From Flavobacteriales bacterium (GTDB taxonomy: Bacteria; Bacteroidota; Bacteroidia; Flavobacteriales; Schleiferiaceae): a stretch of DNA of 64,000 nt. Positions within the stretch are counted from its first letter, which is position 1; each line of letters begins with the position of its first letter. Under the pieces are notes generated by a model that did not search any database, was not told where the DNA came from, and worked only from the letters and a program-made list of their open reading frames with translations. A program made the position numbers and the translations under genes. The DNA is taken from positions 2,504,897 through 2,568,896 of the forward strand of contig CP051243.1 of NCBI GenBank assembly GCA_017795025.1, in the 5' to 3' direction. This document shows, in pieces, positions 47,110-56,801 of this stretch.

Positions 47110-49731
47110 TTGCAATTATTCCCACCCGATTTGGCCCAAGCTCTAGATTTCCCTTTTATTAAGCGGGAAGTAGCACGCTATTGCTCTAGTAAAGCGGCCA
47201 AAGCGCAGGCACTCGACCTCCTGCCCTTTCAAGATCGGGAAAAGCTTTTTCAAGCCATCCGCGAAAGCGATGAAATATTGGCCCTGCTCCTAAGTGAAGA
47301 ACGCTTTCCAACGGCGGAGCACCCTGACCTTAGTGCCTTTTTATCGAAGCTTAAGGTGCGTGGACATGCCTTACGGGAAGAGCAATTTGCCGATATCCGC
47401 AGTTTGGCGATTAATTACCGTCATCTCTTTCAGTTTATCCAAAACAAACAGTTGCGCTTGGCCTCCCTTTGGGCCCGTTTGCAGTTTTTGATTCCGGAAA
47501 AATTTGTGACCGAGGCTATCGATGCGGTACTCGACGAAAGAGCCCAAGTACGCTCGAATGCTTCACCTGAACTGAGTAAAATTCGTCGGGATCTAACCCG
47601 CAAGCGCGCTTCGGCCGATCGGATTTTCCAACGTATTTTAAAGAAGTACCGCGATAAGGGCTATGTCGCCGATTTTGATGAGAGTGTGTCGGAAAGTCGA
47701 CGCGTATTAGCAATTACCTCCTCCTTTAAAGCTCAGGTGCAAGGGATTTTGCACGGTAGCTCCAATAAGCATAGCATTGCCTTTATTGAACCAGGGGAAA
47801 CGGTAGAGATAAACAATGAAATTTCTGAACTCTTAGAGGCGGAAAAAGAAGAAATAAAACGAATTCTCCGCCAGCTAAGCACCGACCTTAATCCTTACCA
47901 CGATTACATTAGCAGCGTTCAAGAGACGATGATTTGGCTTGATTTTAGTCGGGCCAAAGCCCTTTTTGCCGAAGCTCAACAATCGTGCTACCCCGAAATA
48001 GTAGAACATAAAAGCGTTTACCTCAAGGAAGCTTATAACCCCGTTCTTCGTCATTTTAACCAGGAGAAAGCGAAACCCACGGTACCGCTACACCTTAACC
48101 TAGATAAGGAACGGCGCATATTGGTTATTAGTGGCCCTAATGCGGGTGGTAAATCCTTGTCCCTTAAAACCGTTGGGCTTTTGCAGATCATGTTGCAATC
48201 GGGTTTGGCAATACCCGTGCATGAAGAAAGTAAGCTGGGTCTTTTTGATCAACTTTTTGGCGATATCGGCGATGCCCAAAGCATCGAAAATGAGCTTAGC
48301 ACCTATAGTTCTAAGCTCCAGAAAATGGATCATTTTTTAACCTACACCGATTCGTCCACCTTATTATTAATCGATGAGTTTGGTAGCGGCTCTGACCCGG
48401 AATTGGGTTCGGCCTTGGCCCAGGTTTTTCTCGATCGACTCAATGCCTATGGGGCCTATGGGATTATCACCACGCACTTTAACGCGATTAAGGCTTTGGC
48501 GGCCGAAATGAAAGGTGTGGTTAATGGCGCCATGCTTTTTGACCAAAAAAGCTTCGACCCCCGATATGAATTACAAATTGGGCAACCTGGCAGTTCCTAT
48601 ACTTTCGAAGTTGCGCAAAGAAGTGGCATTCCCTCCCATCTTATTGATGATGCCCGTAATCGGGTGCAGCAGAATACCTTAGAAGTAGATAAACTACTCG
48701 TCCAAATTCAGGATGATAAGGTGGCGATTGAGAAGGTACGTACCGCCCAACAAAGGGAACTTAACAAGCTTCGAAAGCTAGAGCGTGAGCAAGAAGAGCG
48801 CATTGCGAGCTTAGAAGATAAGGTGCAAAAGCAGCGGCGAATGAATGAGGAGCAAGATCGCCTTATTTATTGGGGACAGCGCTTTCAAAAGTTGATTGAT
48901 TCCTGGATGGATCAAAAAACGCAAAAAGACAAAAAAGCGGTAGTCGCCCGGTTTATCGCCATGCTTAACCAACGATCGGGTGAAGTCCAAAAAGAGGAAC
49001 AAAGCCATCACCGCAAGGAAGTAAAGCAACACCGCAAAGATTTAGATCGCTTTATTCAAGAGCCAGTGCAGGTGGGCATGGAAGTGAAAATTCTGGACTC
49101 GGGAATTAAGGGTACCCTCATAGAACAAAAAGGCGATAAGTACCTAATTGCCCTTGGTGGTAATATGACCACCCTAATGGAGCGCAATAAATTTGTTCGC
49201 GCCTCTGCCGAATTAGGGGATAAACCGAAAAAGAAAACGCGCCGCAAACCCAGCCCCAAGAAGGACGCTAAGTCCAGCCAAAAAAAGGAAACGAAGACAC
49301 CAAACAAAGCTAAACCTGAAGTCAAAGGCAAGTCCCAAACCAAGCAAGATGGTTTAAAGCAAGGGGGTTCACAAGGCGAAAAAGAGCAAACAAAAAAGGG
49401 GGAACCGGCGCATAAAAAAGCCGAGCAAACCAAGGACGAAGACCTAAAAGCCAATCAGCTTAAAGCAAAAGGATGGGATGTGAGTCCCGCTCGACCAGGA
49501 AAAAAAGGTAAGCCCAGTAAGAAGTCGCTTAGGCCAAACCAAAAGAGCGAAGAGCCCTCTAAGCCTAAAGAGGAGAAACCAGATTTAGAAGCCAAACCGG
49601 AAGCTAAAAACGTGGCCGATAAGGCGGCTGAATCGAGCAAAGAAGAGTCTTTAAACATCGAAAAGTTGGCGGATTTAGGCTGGACGGTGAGCCCGGCTAA
49701 GAAGTCAAAACGACCCCCTTCTAAGAAATAG
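47110..49731 (+). CDS. mutS2: MutS2-like ATPase with a long lysine-rich tail
   Basis: 873 aa from a TTG at 47110; no ATG is available in frame upstream. The MutS family ATPase domain is intact: Walker A SGPNAGGKSLSLKT near residue 340, Walker B LLLIDEFGSGSDPELGSALAQ, and the THFNAIKALA signature. A coiled coil follows (residues ~520-580). No Smr nuclease domain is present at the C-terminus; instead a disordered Lys/Pro/Glu/Ala tail of ~165 aa (from about residue 705) carries two copies of a short motif, LKAKGWDVSPARPGKKG and LADLGWTVSPAKKSK. MutS2 is linked to suppression of recombination or ribosome rescue in other phyla. The tail is unusual. Confidence 0.9.
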   Translation: MQLFPPDLAQALDFPFIKREVARYCSSKAAKAQALDLLPFQDREKLFQAIRESDEILALLLSEERFPTAEHPDLSAFLSKLKVRGHALREEQFADIRSLAINYRHLFQFIQNKQLRLASLWARLQFLIPEKFVTEAIDAVLDERAQVRSNASPELSKIRRDLTRKRASADRIFQRILKKYRDKGYVADFDESVSESRRVLAITSSFKAQVQGILHGSSNKHSIAFIEPGETVEINNEISELLEAEKEEIKRILRQLSTDLNPYHDYISSVQETMIWLDFSRAKALFAEAQQSCYPEIVEHKSVYLKEAYNPVLRHFNQEKAKPTVPLHLNLDKERRILVISGPNAGGKSLSLKTVGLLQIMLQSGLAIPVHEESKLGLFDQLFGDIGDAQSIENELSTYSSKLQKMDHFLTYTDSSTLLLIDEFGSGSDPELGSALAQVFLDRLNAYGAYGIITTHFNAIKALAAEMKGVVNGAMLFDQKSFDPRYELQIGQPGSSYTFEVAQRSGIPSHLIDDARNRVQQNTLEVDKLLVQIQDDKVAIEKVRTAQQRELNKLRKLEREQEERIASLEDKVQKQRRMNEEQDRLIYWGQRFQKLIDSWMDQKTQKDKKAVVARFIAMLNQRSGEVQKEEQSHHRKEVKQHRKDLDRFIQEPVQVGMEVKILDSGIKGTLIEQKGDKYLIALGGNMTTLMERNKFVRASAELGDKPKKKTRRKPSPKKDAKSSQKKETKTPNKAKPEVKGKSQTKQDGLKQGGSQGEKEQTKKGEPAHKKAEQTKDEDLKANQLKAKGWDVSPARPGKKGKPSKKSLRPNQKSEEPSKPKEEKPDLEAKPEAKNVADKAAESSKEESLNIEKLADLGWTVSPAKKSKRPPSKK

Positions 49732-49769
49732 GGCATTCCTTACATTTGGGGCACAAACAAAACACCCTT

Positions 49770-51173
49770 ATGGAAGAAGTTGTATCCGACATTCCCTTAA
49801 TCACCAACGACGCGGTGGTTTTTGGGATTCTGATGACCCTTTTACTTTTAATTTTCCGCAGTAGTGAAATGCCGGCCTTTAAAAAGTTTTACGCCGTTAT
49901 TCCTACCCTACTCCTTTGCTACTTTTTGCCTTCGGTTTTTAGTACACTGGGCATTATCTCCCCTCATTGGATTGACGTTGCGGCGGCTAAAGATTTTTTA
50001 GCGGGCCAAGGCTATGATATTTCCAGCCTCGAAAGCTTTAAGGACTTTAAGAACTTCGTAATTAATCAAGAAATAGATAGCCACCTACTGGAGCCTTTTA
50101 TGGGGGAGTCTCGTTTGTACTTTATGGCCTCCCGCTATTTGTTACCGGCCAGTTTAATCTTACTCACTTTAAGTATCGACTTGAAGGAGGTCTTTCGCCT
50201 CGGACCCAAGGCCTTGATCATGTTCGTTACCGGTACCTTCGGGGTTATAATAGGAGGGCCCTTGGCGATTTTACTGTTTAGCGCCATTGCCCCTGAAGTT
50301 GTGGGAGCAGGTAGTGATGAAATTTGGCGCGGGATGACCACCATCGCTGGTAGTTGGATTGGTGGCGGTGCCAACCAAGCGGCGATGTATGAGATCTTTG
50401 GTGAAAACGGACAGATTTCGGGTAAGATATTCTCGGTGATGATTACGGTAGATATCATCGTTGCAGAGATTTGGATGTTCTTCTTACTCTTGGGAGTAGG
50501 AAAGGCTGATTCTATTGATAAATTTTTTAAAGCTGACGCCTCAGCCGTTACTGCGCTTAAGGATCACATGCAAGAATTTTCATCACGCATTGCGCGTATC
50601 GCGTCAACTGTTGACCTTTTTGTGATATTTGGGATTGCTTTAGGGGCTACTGGCCTGGCTCATTTGTTGGCCGATATCATTGCTCCATTAATCTCCGAAT
50701 ATTCCCCTTTCCTTACCAAGTACTTTAGCATGGGAAGTAAGTTCTTCTGGTTAATTGTGATTGCCACCACATCGGGAATTGTGATGTCCTTTACCAGATT
50801 ACGCGATTATGAAGGTGCTGGTGCCTCCAAAATTGGCTCCGTGTTTATTTACATTCTGGTCGTAACTATTGGTATGAAAATGAACATCATGGGTATTTTC
50901 GAAAATCCGGGTTTATTCTTAGTAGGATTGGTTTGGATGATTATTCATGTAGGACTTTTATTCCTTATTGGAAAGCTAATCCGGGCACCCTTCTTCTTCT
51001 TAGCGGTTGGGTCTAAAGCTAATATCGGAGGAGCGGCCTCAGCTCCAGTGGTAGCCGCTGCCTTTCATCCCTCTCTTGCGCCGGTGGGTGTTTTACTAGC
51101 CGTATTAGGCTATGCTTTGGGAACCTTTGGTGCACTCTTATGTGGAACACTTATGCAAATAGCCGCTACCTAA
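49770..51173 (+). CDS. DUF819 family membrane protein
   Basis: 467 aa from the ATG at 49770 (MEEVVSDIPLITNDAVVFGI). About ten to twelve hydrophobic segments. The pattern GSWIGGGANQAAMYEIFG, GVIIGGPLAILLF and the C-terminal KANIGGAASAPVVAAAFHPSLAPVGVLLAVLGYALGT match DUF819 transporters (YjcL-like), which resemble gluconate/citrate-type ion carriers. The substrate is unknown. The stop codon overlaps the start of the M28 peptidase by one base (TAATG), so the two are co-translated; the peptidase may release the substrate carried by this protein. Confidence 0.9.
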   Translation: MEEVVSDIPLITNDAVVFGILMTLLLLIFRSSEMPAFKKFYAVIPTLLLCYFLPSVFSTLGIISPHWIDVAAAKDFLAGQGYDISSLESFKDFKNFVINQEIDSHLLEPFMGESRLYFMASRYLLPASLILLTLSIDLKEVFRLGPKALIMFVTGTFGVIIGGPLAILLFSAIAPEVVGAGSDEIWRGMTTIAGSWIGGGANQAAMYEIFGENGQISGKIFSVMITVDIIVAEIWMFFLLLGVGKADSIDKFFKADASAVTALKDHMQEFSSRIARIASTVDLFVIFGIALGATGLAHLLADIIAPLISEYSPFLTKYFSMGSKFFWLIVIATTSGIVMSFTRLRDYEGAGASKIGSVFIYILVVTIGMKMNIMGIFENPGLFLVGLVWMIIHVGLLFLIGKLIRAPFFFLAVGSKANIGGAASAPVVAAAFHPSLAPVGVLLAVLGYALGTFGALLCGTLMQIAAT

Positions 51174-52546
51174 TGAAAAAGATGTTTATCGCCCTTTTTG
51201 TGGCCTATAGCTTGGCTCCATTGAGCGCTCAGGATCAAGATGCCGCTATCTTTAAAAGTATTTATTCGCAAGCTTTAAGTGAGCAACAAGGCTTCGCTTG
51301 GCTTACAGAACTTTGTAGCATGGGCCCCAGGTTTGCCGGGAGCGAACAGGCTACAGAATCGGTTCTTTACTTTAAAGAAGTAATGGACTCCCTCGGTTTT
51401 GAAACGAGCTTACAAGCGGTAAAGGTGCCTCGCTGGGTGCGTGGTCCGCAGGAAAAGGCTTGGTTGGTACAGGGGATTGATCAAACAGAAATGGCAGTTA
51501 CCGCCTTAGGTGGATCCATTGCTACACCCGAAGGCGGCTTAAAAGCCGAAGTGATAGAAATCAAATCATTTGAAGCCCTAGATAGCTTAGATCTACAGGG
51601 TAAGATTGCCTTCTTTAATATTGAGATGGACCCCACTTATATTAGTACGGGCTACGCATATGGCTCGGCGGTAAAACAACGTTGGGCCGGAGCGATAGAA
51701 GCCTCCAAACGTGGCGCTATAGGAGTGGTTATCCGATCTTTAAGTAGCAGTATTAACAAGTATCCGCATACCGGCAGCATGGCATATGCCCCCGATGTTA
51801 AGCGCATTCCTGCGGCGGCACTGAGTACCTTCGATGCGGAGCTCCTCAGTAAGCAGTTAAAGCAAGATCCCGACTTACAGGTAAAATTGGACATGGCCTG
51901 CGAATGGCAGGATTCCGTGTATTCGTATAACCTCATCGCTGATTATCGCGGGAGCGAGCGTCCCGAGGAAATAATTGTAGTTTCTGGTCATATCGACTCC
52001 TGGGAATTGGGAACTGGCGCTCATGATGATGGCGCTGGAGCCATGCACGCCTTAGAAAGCATCTACCTTTTAAAGGAAATGGGCTTTAAACCCAAGCGCA
52101 CCGTTCGACTAATCTGGTATATGAACGAAGAGTTTGGTTTAAGTGGTGCCCGCGTGTACGCCAAAGCAGCTAAGGCTGATGATAGTGAACGTCATGTTAT
52201 TGCCATTGAAAGTGATGGTGGTGGATTTACTCCCAAGGGCTTTTCTATCGACGCTAGTCCCGAAATGGTAACTCGAATCAAAGACTTCCGTTCTTTATTC
52301 GAGCCTTATGGAATCTACCAATTTTCGAAAGGAGGTTCTGGGGCCGATATTGGCCAGCTTAAAGCAGATGATATTGTACTTATCGGCTTGCGCCCCGATA
52401 ATCATCGTTATTTCGAAGTACACCATTCCCAATTAGACAACATCTCGGCAGTAAATGCACGAGAATTTACGCTGGGCTCGGCCAGTTTAGCCGCTCTAAT
52501 TTGGATTATGGACCGGGATGATGTATGCATTTCTTGTACGAAGTAA
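51173..52546 (+). CDS. M28 family zinc peptidase, secreted
   Basis: 457 aa from the ATG at 51173 with a signal peptide (MKKMFIALFVAYSLAPLSAQ). The M28 metal site is visible: VVSGHIDSWELGTGAHDDGAGA (His and Asp ligands), WYMNEEFGLSGARVYA (Glu pair) and ESDGGGFTPKG (Asp), with the last His in FEVHHSQLDN. A protease-associated-like insertion occurs between residues ~100 and 240. It should act outside the cytoplasm as an aminopeptidase or carboxypeptidase. Translationally coupled to the DUF819 gene. Confidence 0.92.
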   Translation: MKKMFIALFVAYSLAPLSAQDQDAAIFKSIYSQALSEQQGFAWLTELCSMGPRFAGSEQATESVLYFKEVMDSLGFETSLQAVKVPRWVRGPQEKAWLVQGIDQTEMAVTALGGSIATPEGGLKAEVIEIKSFEALDSLDLQGKIAFFNIEMDPTYISTGYAYGSAVKQRWAGAIEASKRGAIGVVIRSLSSSINKYPHTGSMAYAPDVKRIPAAALSTFDAELLSKQLKQDPDLQVKLDMACEWQDSVYSYNLIADYRGSERPEEIIVVSGHIDSWELGTGAHDDGAGAMHALESIYLLKEMGFKPKRTVRLIWYMNEEFGLSGARVYAKAAKADDSERHVIAIESDGGGFTPKGFSIDASPEMVTRIKDFRSLFEPYGIYQFSKGGSGADIGQLKADDIVLIGLRPDNHRYFEVHHSQLDNISAVNAREFTLGSASLAALIWIMDRDDVCISCTK

Positions 52547-52682
52547 AATTTTTGCTCCTCATTTTCAGGAGTTTACATATTTTTCACGAAAAACTTTAGT
52601 TCTCCGTGAACCCAAAGGCCTTGTCCTAGTTATTTAGACAGGTTAAGGTTTGGTTAATTGTTTTGATTTAGTTTGAAACAAG

Positions 52683-52715
52683 GGGAGACGTGAGGACGTC
52701 TCCCTTTCTTTTTTT
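52683..52715 (+). terminator. Rho-independent terminator
   Basis: Perfect 9-bp stem GGGAGACGT / ACGTCTCCC with a GAGG loop and a T-rich tail (TTTCTTTTTTT), 136 bp after the M28 peptidase stop codon. Confidence 0.9.
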
Positions 52716-52774
52716 ACCCATGCTTAACCTTAAGCTAAAAAGCCTTTTGAAAATTTTTTAGCAACTTGAGGTCC

Positions 52775-53236
52775 ATGAAGTTAAGTTCGGACCCGCAGTT
52801 TATAGATCATCAAAATCAAATCATTTCAGATACCCGACAATTCGTTCAAAGCTGGTTAAAGGAACACCCTCAAGGAAGGGTTTTTGTAGGTTGTGATTCT
52901 AAAGTTAGGGGTGACCTTACGAAATACTGCACCGCTATTTGTCTATGGAATATCGGACGTGGTGTAAGTGAAGTTTATAAGAATGAAGTGGTGCCCACGC
53001 CGCCCGACGATTATACCCGACTTTGGACGGAAGTTGAAAAAGCAGTTGCGGCCGCTGAAAAACTAAAAGACCTAGGCCCTATAACCGTGCATGTTGATAT
53101 CAATAGCAATCCCAAATACCGTTCGCATAAATTATACGATGCTTCCATAGGCCTTATTAACTCCCTGGGCTTCGAAGGAGCCGGAAAGCCCTTTTCATGG
53201 GCCGCAAGTTGCGGTGCACACCGACATTGCCAATAA
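52775..53236 (+). CDS. YkuK-family (DUF458) RNase H-like protein
   Basis: 153 aa from the ATG at 52775 (an in-frame TTG at 52766 is possible). The RNase H-like core is recognisable: GRVFVGCDSKVRG near residue 40, ITVHVDINSNPKYRSHKLYDA and the ending KPFSWAASCGAHRHCQ, which fits the family end ASSYANRY. The activity of this family is not proven; conserved Asp residues suggest a nuclease fold. It is the only gene of its small transcription unit, between two terminators. Confidence 0.8.
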   Translation: MKLSSDPQFIDHQNQIISDTRQFVQSWLKEHPQGRVFVGCDSKVRGDLTKYCTAICLWNIGRGVSEVYKNEVVPTPPDDYTRLWTEVEKAVAAAEKLKDLGPITVHVDINSNPKYRSHKLYDASIGLINSLGFEGAGKPFSWAASCGAHRHCQ

Positions 53237-53397
53237 AGTTCATTGGCCGAGGTCAACTTGTTGACAAACTGTTAGTAATCTAGGCTGTTTTTAACCCCCT
53301 CAGATTTATTTATAAAATAAATACCTGATAAATAGTCCCTTAAACTTGCGATTCTAAATCTCACTTTTTACATTAGGAGCAAAGATTATAGGGGAAC

Positions 53398-53571
53398 ATG
53401 GGAATTATTAACACTTTTTCTACAAACAAATCGAACGGCAAGCTGCAGCAAGGGAACTGCGAGATAAATAATCGAAGGAAGGGTGGGGACATTAGCCCGA
53501 ATCGAAAAAAACTGTTTAAAAAATTTAACTACCGCTTCAAAATACGACGTTTCGAATCGGTAGCCAGTTGA
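53398..53571 (+). CDS. Possible small basic protein (57 aa)
   Basis: 57-codon open frame starting at an ATG at 53398 that is preceded by AGGGGAAC. The product is strongly basic (about 15 Lys/Arg; NRRKGGDISPNRKKLFKK in the middle) and ends VAS. It is the only plausible coding frame in the 395-bp gap between the YkuK gene and the E1 dehydrogenase, and it is followed 6 bp later by a strong terminator. No family was recognised. It could instead be the body of a small RNA. Confidence 0.4.
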   Translation: MGIINTFSTNKSNGKLQQGNCEINNRRKGGDISPNRKKLFKKFNYRFKIRRFESVAS

Positions 53572-53576
53572 AACTA

Positions 53577-53610
53577 AAAAGTCCAAGCCATTATCGCTTG
53601 GACTTTTTTT
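53577..53610. terminator. Bidirectional terminator
   Basis: Perfect 10-bp stem AAGTCCAAGC / GCTTGGACTT with a 7-nt loop, flanked by A-run on the left and T-run on the right, so it can serve the plus-strand small ORF and the minus-strand E1 gene. Confidence 0.88.
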
Positions 53611-53631
53611 ATGCCTTATGGGTTCGCCTTA

Positions 53632-55707
53632 TTAATAAGCTGCGAGTTCTTCTAGCTTCGCTTTTACTTTATCCGCATTAGGAATCATGGTCGCCTCAAG
53701 CGTACTATTTAATGGAATAGCGGGCATGTTCTCCGAACCAATCACCATTACGGGTGCGTCCAAATCTTGAAAACACTCTTGCTGTATCCAGCCCGCTAAA
53801 CCCTGACTAAACCCATTTCGGGAAGGCTCCTCGGTTACGATTAGTACTTTAGAATGCTTGCGAACATACTCTAAAATCATCTCCTCATCTAAAGGATAAA
53901 GGGTTCGAAGATCGAGCACTTCCACCTTTTCGTTCAGCGCCGCTCTGGCCGCTTTAGACCAGTAAACTCCCATACCATAGGTGATTACTAAAAGGCTTTC
54001 TCGATTTGCTACACTCTCGGCTGATGCGGGATAAGCAATCCTTGCCTTTCCGAACGGAAGGATATAGTCCTCTCCTGGGTCTACTGTTTTCGCGTCTTCT
54101 GTGCCCTTAACCTTGCTCCAATAAAGTCCTTTATGTTCGAGCATCACCACTGGGTTGGGATCGTAAAAGGCTGCTTTCATCAGTCCTTTTAAGTCGGCTC
54201 CGGTACTAGGATAGGCAATTTTAATCCCTCTGATATTGGTAAGCACACTTTCAACAGAGCTGCTGTGATAAGGTCCTCCGCTACCATAGGCGCCAATCGG
54301 TACGCGAATAACCGAACTAACGGGCCATTTGCCGTTAGAGAGGTAATTACTGCGACTTACCTCAGAGAAAAGCTGGTTTAAGCCTGGCCAGATATAATCG
54401 GCAAACTGTACCTCCACAAAGGGTTTTAAGCCAACGGCACTCATTCCAACGGTGGATCCAATAATAAAGGCCTCTTGAATGGGGGTATTAAACACTCGGT
54501 CATCCCCAAACTTTTGCGCCAGGGTAGCGGCTTCCGAAAACACGCCCCCTAAGCGGCCCCCTACATCCTGACCGTACAATAGGGCTTCAGGATGTTTTGC
54601 TAGGGTTTCTTGAATGGCGAATAAGGCGGCATCCACCATAACGGTTTTATCCTTGCCGGCGGGACTGCGGTCTCCTTTCTCCTCCGTAATAGGGCTAGGC
54701 GCAAAATCGTGGGTAAAGAGGTCCTCCGGGCGCGGGTCTTCCTGTTTTAAGGCTTCCTCATAATCACTCTTAACGTATTTTCCGGCCTCTTCATTAATGG
54801 CCTCAAGCTCTTCTTCTGAACTACCGTTCTCGAGCAACCATTGACGAAGTTTTGGCCAGGGGTCACGAGTAGCATGCTCTTCTAGGTCATCGCGATACCG
54901 TTCCTTACGCACACCTGAGGTGTGGTGCCCTAATAAGGGGACGCGGGCGTGGATTAGGAAAGGACGACGTTCCTCCCGCATGATTTCCAACACCTCAGCT
55001 ACCGTATTATACGATTCTTCAAAGTTACTTCCATCAATACTACGTACCTCAATCCCTTTAAAGCCCTCGGCAAATTCGGCTGCATTTTGGGCGCGGGTTT
55101 CTTTAGCGTTGGCCGAAATATCCCATTCGTTATCCTGCACTAAAAACAATAAAGGAAACTGCTTAAGCGCTGCCATTTGAAGCGCTTCCGAAACCTCTCC
55201 TTCGGTCATAGCGGCGTCTCCAATCGAACAAACGGCGATCGGCTTATCCTCACTTTCTGCCAGTCCCATTTTCTCGCGATATTGCAGACCCATAGCCACA
55301 CCTGCGGCAGGAATAGCCTGCATTCCGGTGGCCGATGATTGATGTGGGATTTTAGGCTTATTCTCATCCTTTAGACTTGGATGAGAATAGTAGGTTCGCC
55401 CCCCACTAAATGGATCATCACGCTTGGCCAATAATTGCAGCATGCACTCGTAGGGAGACATTCCAATGCCCAGTAAAATAGAATCGTCCCGATAATAAGG
55501 TGATACAAAGTCGTAAGGTCGAAGCTGCATGCCCAGCGCTAACTGAATCGCCTCATGTCCGCGTGAGGCGGCATGAACATATTTAGCAGTAACCGCCTTG
55601 TTTTCCTCATACAGCTCTGCCATATGCTTAGCAGTGCTCATTAAGGCAAAGGCCTTTTTGGCTATATCAATAGAAAGTTTTGGTGCTTTATCGGTAGGTG
55701 CAGACAT
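53632..55707 (-). CDS. 2-oxoacid dehydrogenase E1, fused alpha and beta subunits
   Basis: 691 aa. The alpha part (residues ~1-340) has the TPP motif GDAAMTEGEVSEALQMAALKQFPLLFLVQDN and phosphorylation-loop region GHHTSGVRKERYRDD. The beta part (from ~350) begins KTVMVDAALFAIQETLAKHPEALLYGQDVG, then FNTPIQEAFIIGSTVGMSAVGLKPFVEVQFADYIWPG and the C-terminal transketolase-like domain (EVLDLRTLYPLDEEMILEYVRKHSKVLIVTEEP). It decarboxylates a 2-oxoacid (branched-chain type is likely) and passes the acyl group to a lipoyl E2. The E2 and E3 partners are not in this window. The fused form is common in Bacteroidota. Confidence 0.92.
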   Translation of the reverse strand: MSAPTDKAPKLSIDIAKKAFALMSTAKHMAELYEENKAVTAKYVHAASRGHEAIQLALGMQLRPYDFVSPYYRDDSILLGIGMSPYECMLQLLAKRDDPFSGGRTYYSHPSLKDENKPKIPHQSSATGMQAIPAAGVAMGLQYREKMGLAESEDKPIAVCSIGDAAMTEGEVSEALQMAALKQFPLLFLVQDNEWDISANAKETRAQNAAEFAEGFKGIEVRSIDGSNFEESYNTVAEVLEIMREERRPFLIHARVPLLGHHTSGVRKERYRDDLEEHATRDPWPKLRQWLLENGSSEEELEAINEEAGKYVKSDYEEALKQEDPRPEDLFTHDFAPSPITEEKGDRSPAGKDKTVMVDAALFAIQETLAKHPEALLYGQDVGGRLGGVFSEAATLAQKFGDDRVFNTPIQEAFIIGSTVGMSAVGLKPFVEVQFADYIWPGLNQLFSEVSRSNYLSNGKWPVSSVIRVPIGAYGSGGPYHSSSVESVLTNIRGIKIAYPSTGADLKGLMKAAFYDPNPVVMLEHKGLYWSKVKGTEDAKTVDPGEDYILPFGKARIAYPASAESVANRESLLVITYGMGVYWSKAARAALNEKVEVLDLRTLYPLDEEMILEYVRKHSKVLIVTEEPSRNGFSQGLAGWIQQECFQDLDAPVMVIGSENMPAIPLNSTLEATMIPNADKVKAKLEELAAY

Positions 55708-55807
55708 GCTTAAATTTTTGCTGCTGCAAATATCGTAAAAGCCGAGGGAAGGATTTTGCCTGAAGCTTTAATTCCCTAGAAGGAAAAGAATCGATTTAAG
55801 GTTTTGA

Positions 55808-56779
55808 TTATTTTTCGTCGACCGCCGCACCAAAATCGTAGCTAAAGCCAATGCTAAGCACCTGCTTAAACTGAGAGCGAGGAACGCCAACGGTATTCGG
55901 GTCATCGTCGAGATCGAACTTCACATCATGGTCATAAATATAAGCCAGTGCAATATTCGCTTTGATGTATTTATTGACCTTGAAGAAAACAATGAGCTCC
56001 GAGTTGATATCAATTAAACTTGGGTCTTCCACATAGTTAGAGAACAGGTCGATTCGCCCTTGCAGGTCAATGTCTTCCCACAGTTTACGTTTGTAGGTAA
56101 TATTTGCGTAGCCCCCAACCTCAAAGCGCACTCCGCTAGAATCAACACCGTAGGCGCCGGCATTGGCTAAGCGCTCTACCATAACGAAGGTCCCTTTAGC
56201 CGTTACCGGAGAAAGGAACATGGTAAACCGTTTATTCGGCTTATGGGTAGTTCCCAAACCAAGTAAGAGGTAACCCGGCGCCATAAAATCGGAAATCTTG
56301 ATGTCATCTCCCTGCTCACCAGGCTTTTCATAACCCGGACGAAATTGAGTACGGAAGTTGGCTAAAGCAGAATAAGACCAAGTTTTACTTTGCAGGTAAT
56401 CTATCCTCGTTTCAATCTCAATCCGATCGTCGGTTTTATTAAAGATGGTATCCTGGTAGTTCACTCCATAACCCAGGGTTACGGCATTACTCCACATCCA
56501 CTTATTACCGCTTAGGTAATTGGCAAAGCCATTAAAAATAGTGTTGCCTGCAATAGAGTTCACACCACCCGCTTGCCAGTTGCTATAGGAGGCCTGGGAG
56601 AATTGTAATCCGTAATTACCCCCTATTTCCCACATACTGGTGTCACTTGCCGCGGTGCCCAAACGTTTTAGGGATTCACGACGAAACTCCATGATATCCT
56701 TCTCTTGAAACCAAGCACTATTTTGGGCCGTAAGGGCAAGACTTAAAACGCTGAAGGCGAGAAACCAAAGCTTACGCAT
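55808..56779 (-). CDS. DUF3078 family outer-membrane protein
   Basis: 323 aa from the ATG at 56779, with a signal peptide (MRKLWFLAFSVLSLALTAQ). The segment NYGLQFSQASYSNWQAGGVNSIAGNTIFNGFANYLSGNKWMW is the DUF3078 signature, followed by alternating beta strands (for example TRIDYLQSKTWSYSALANFRTQF). It ends with an aromatic-containing strand (SIGFSYDFG), so it is probably an outer-membrane barrel. The family is widespread in Bacteroidota and its function is unknown. The gene lies 22 bp after the enoyl-CoA hydratase gene. Confidence 0.85.
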   Translation of the reverse strand: MRKLWFLAFSVLSLALTAQNSAWFQEKDIMEFRRESLKRLGTAASDTSMWEIGGNYGLQFSQASYSNWQAGGVNSIAGNTIFNGFANYLSGNKWMWSNAVTLGYGVNYQDTIFNKTDDRIEIETRIDYLQSKTWSYSALANFRTQFRPGYEKPGEQGDDIKISDFMAPGYLLLGLGTTHKPNKRFTMFLSPVTAKGTFVMVERLANAGAYGVDSSGVRFEVGGYANITYKRKLWEDIDLQGRIDLFSNYVEDPSLIDINSELIVFFKVNKYIKANIALAYIYDHDVKFDLDDDPNTVGVPRSQFKQVLSIGFSYDFGAAVDEK

Positions 56780-56801
56780 TGTAAAAATTTTGGCAAAATT
56801 A

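Noticed and set aside
47110-49731. MutS2 truncated because the Smr domain is missing
   Set aside because: From memory, MutS2-like proteins of Bacteroidota often lack Smr; the ATPase and coiled-coil parts are complete, so it is not a truncation.
53150-53290. Frameshift at the end of the YkuK-type gene
   Set aside because: Another frame reads AVHTDIANKVH and looked plausible, but the annotated frame ends ASCGAHRHCQ, which fits the known family end (ASSYANRY), so the gene is complete.
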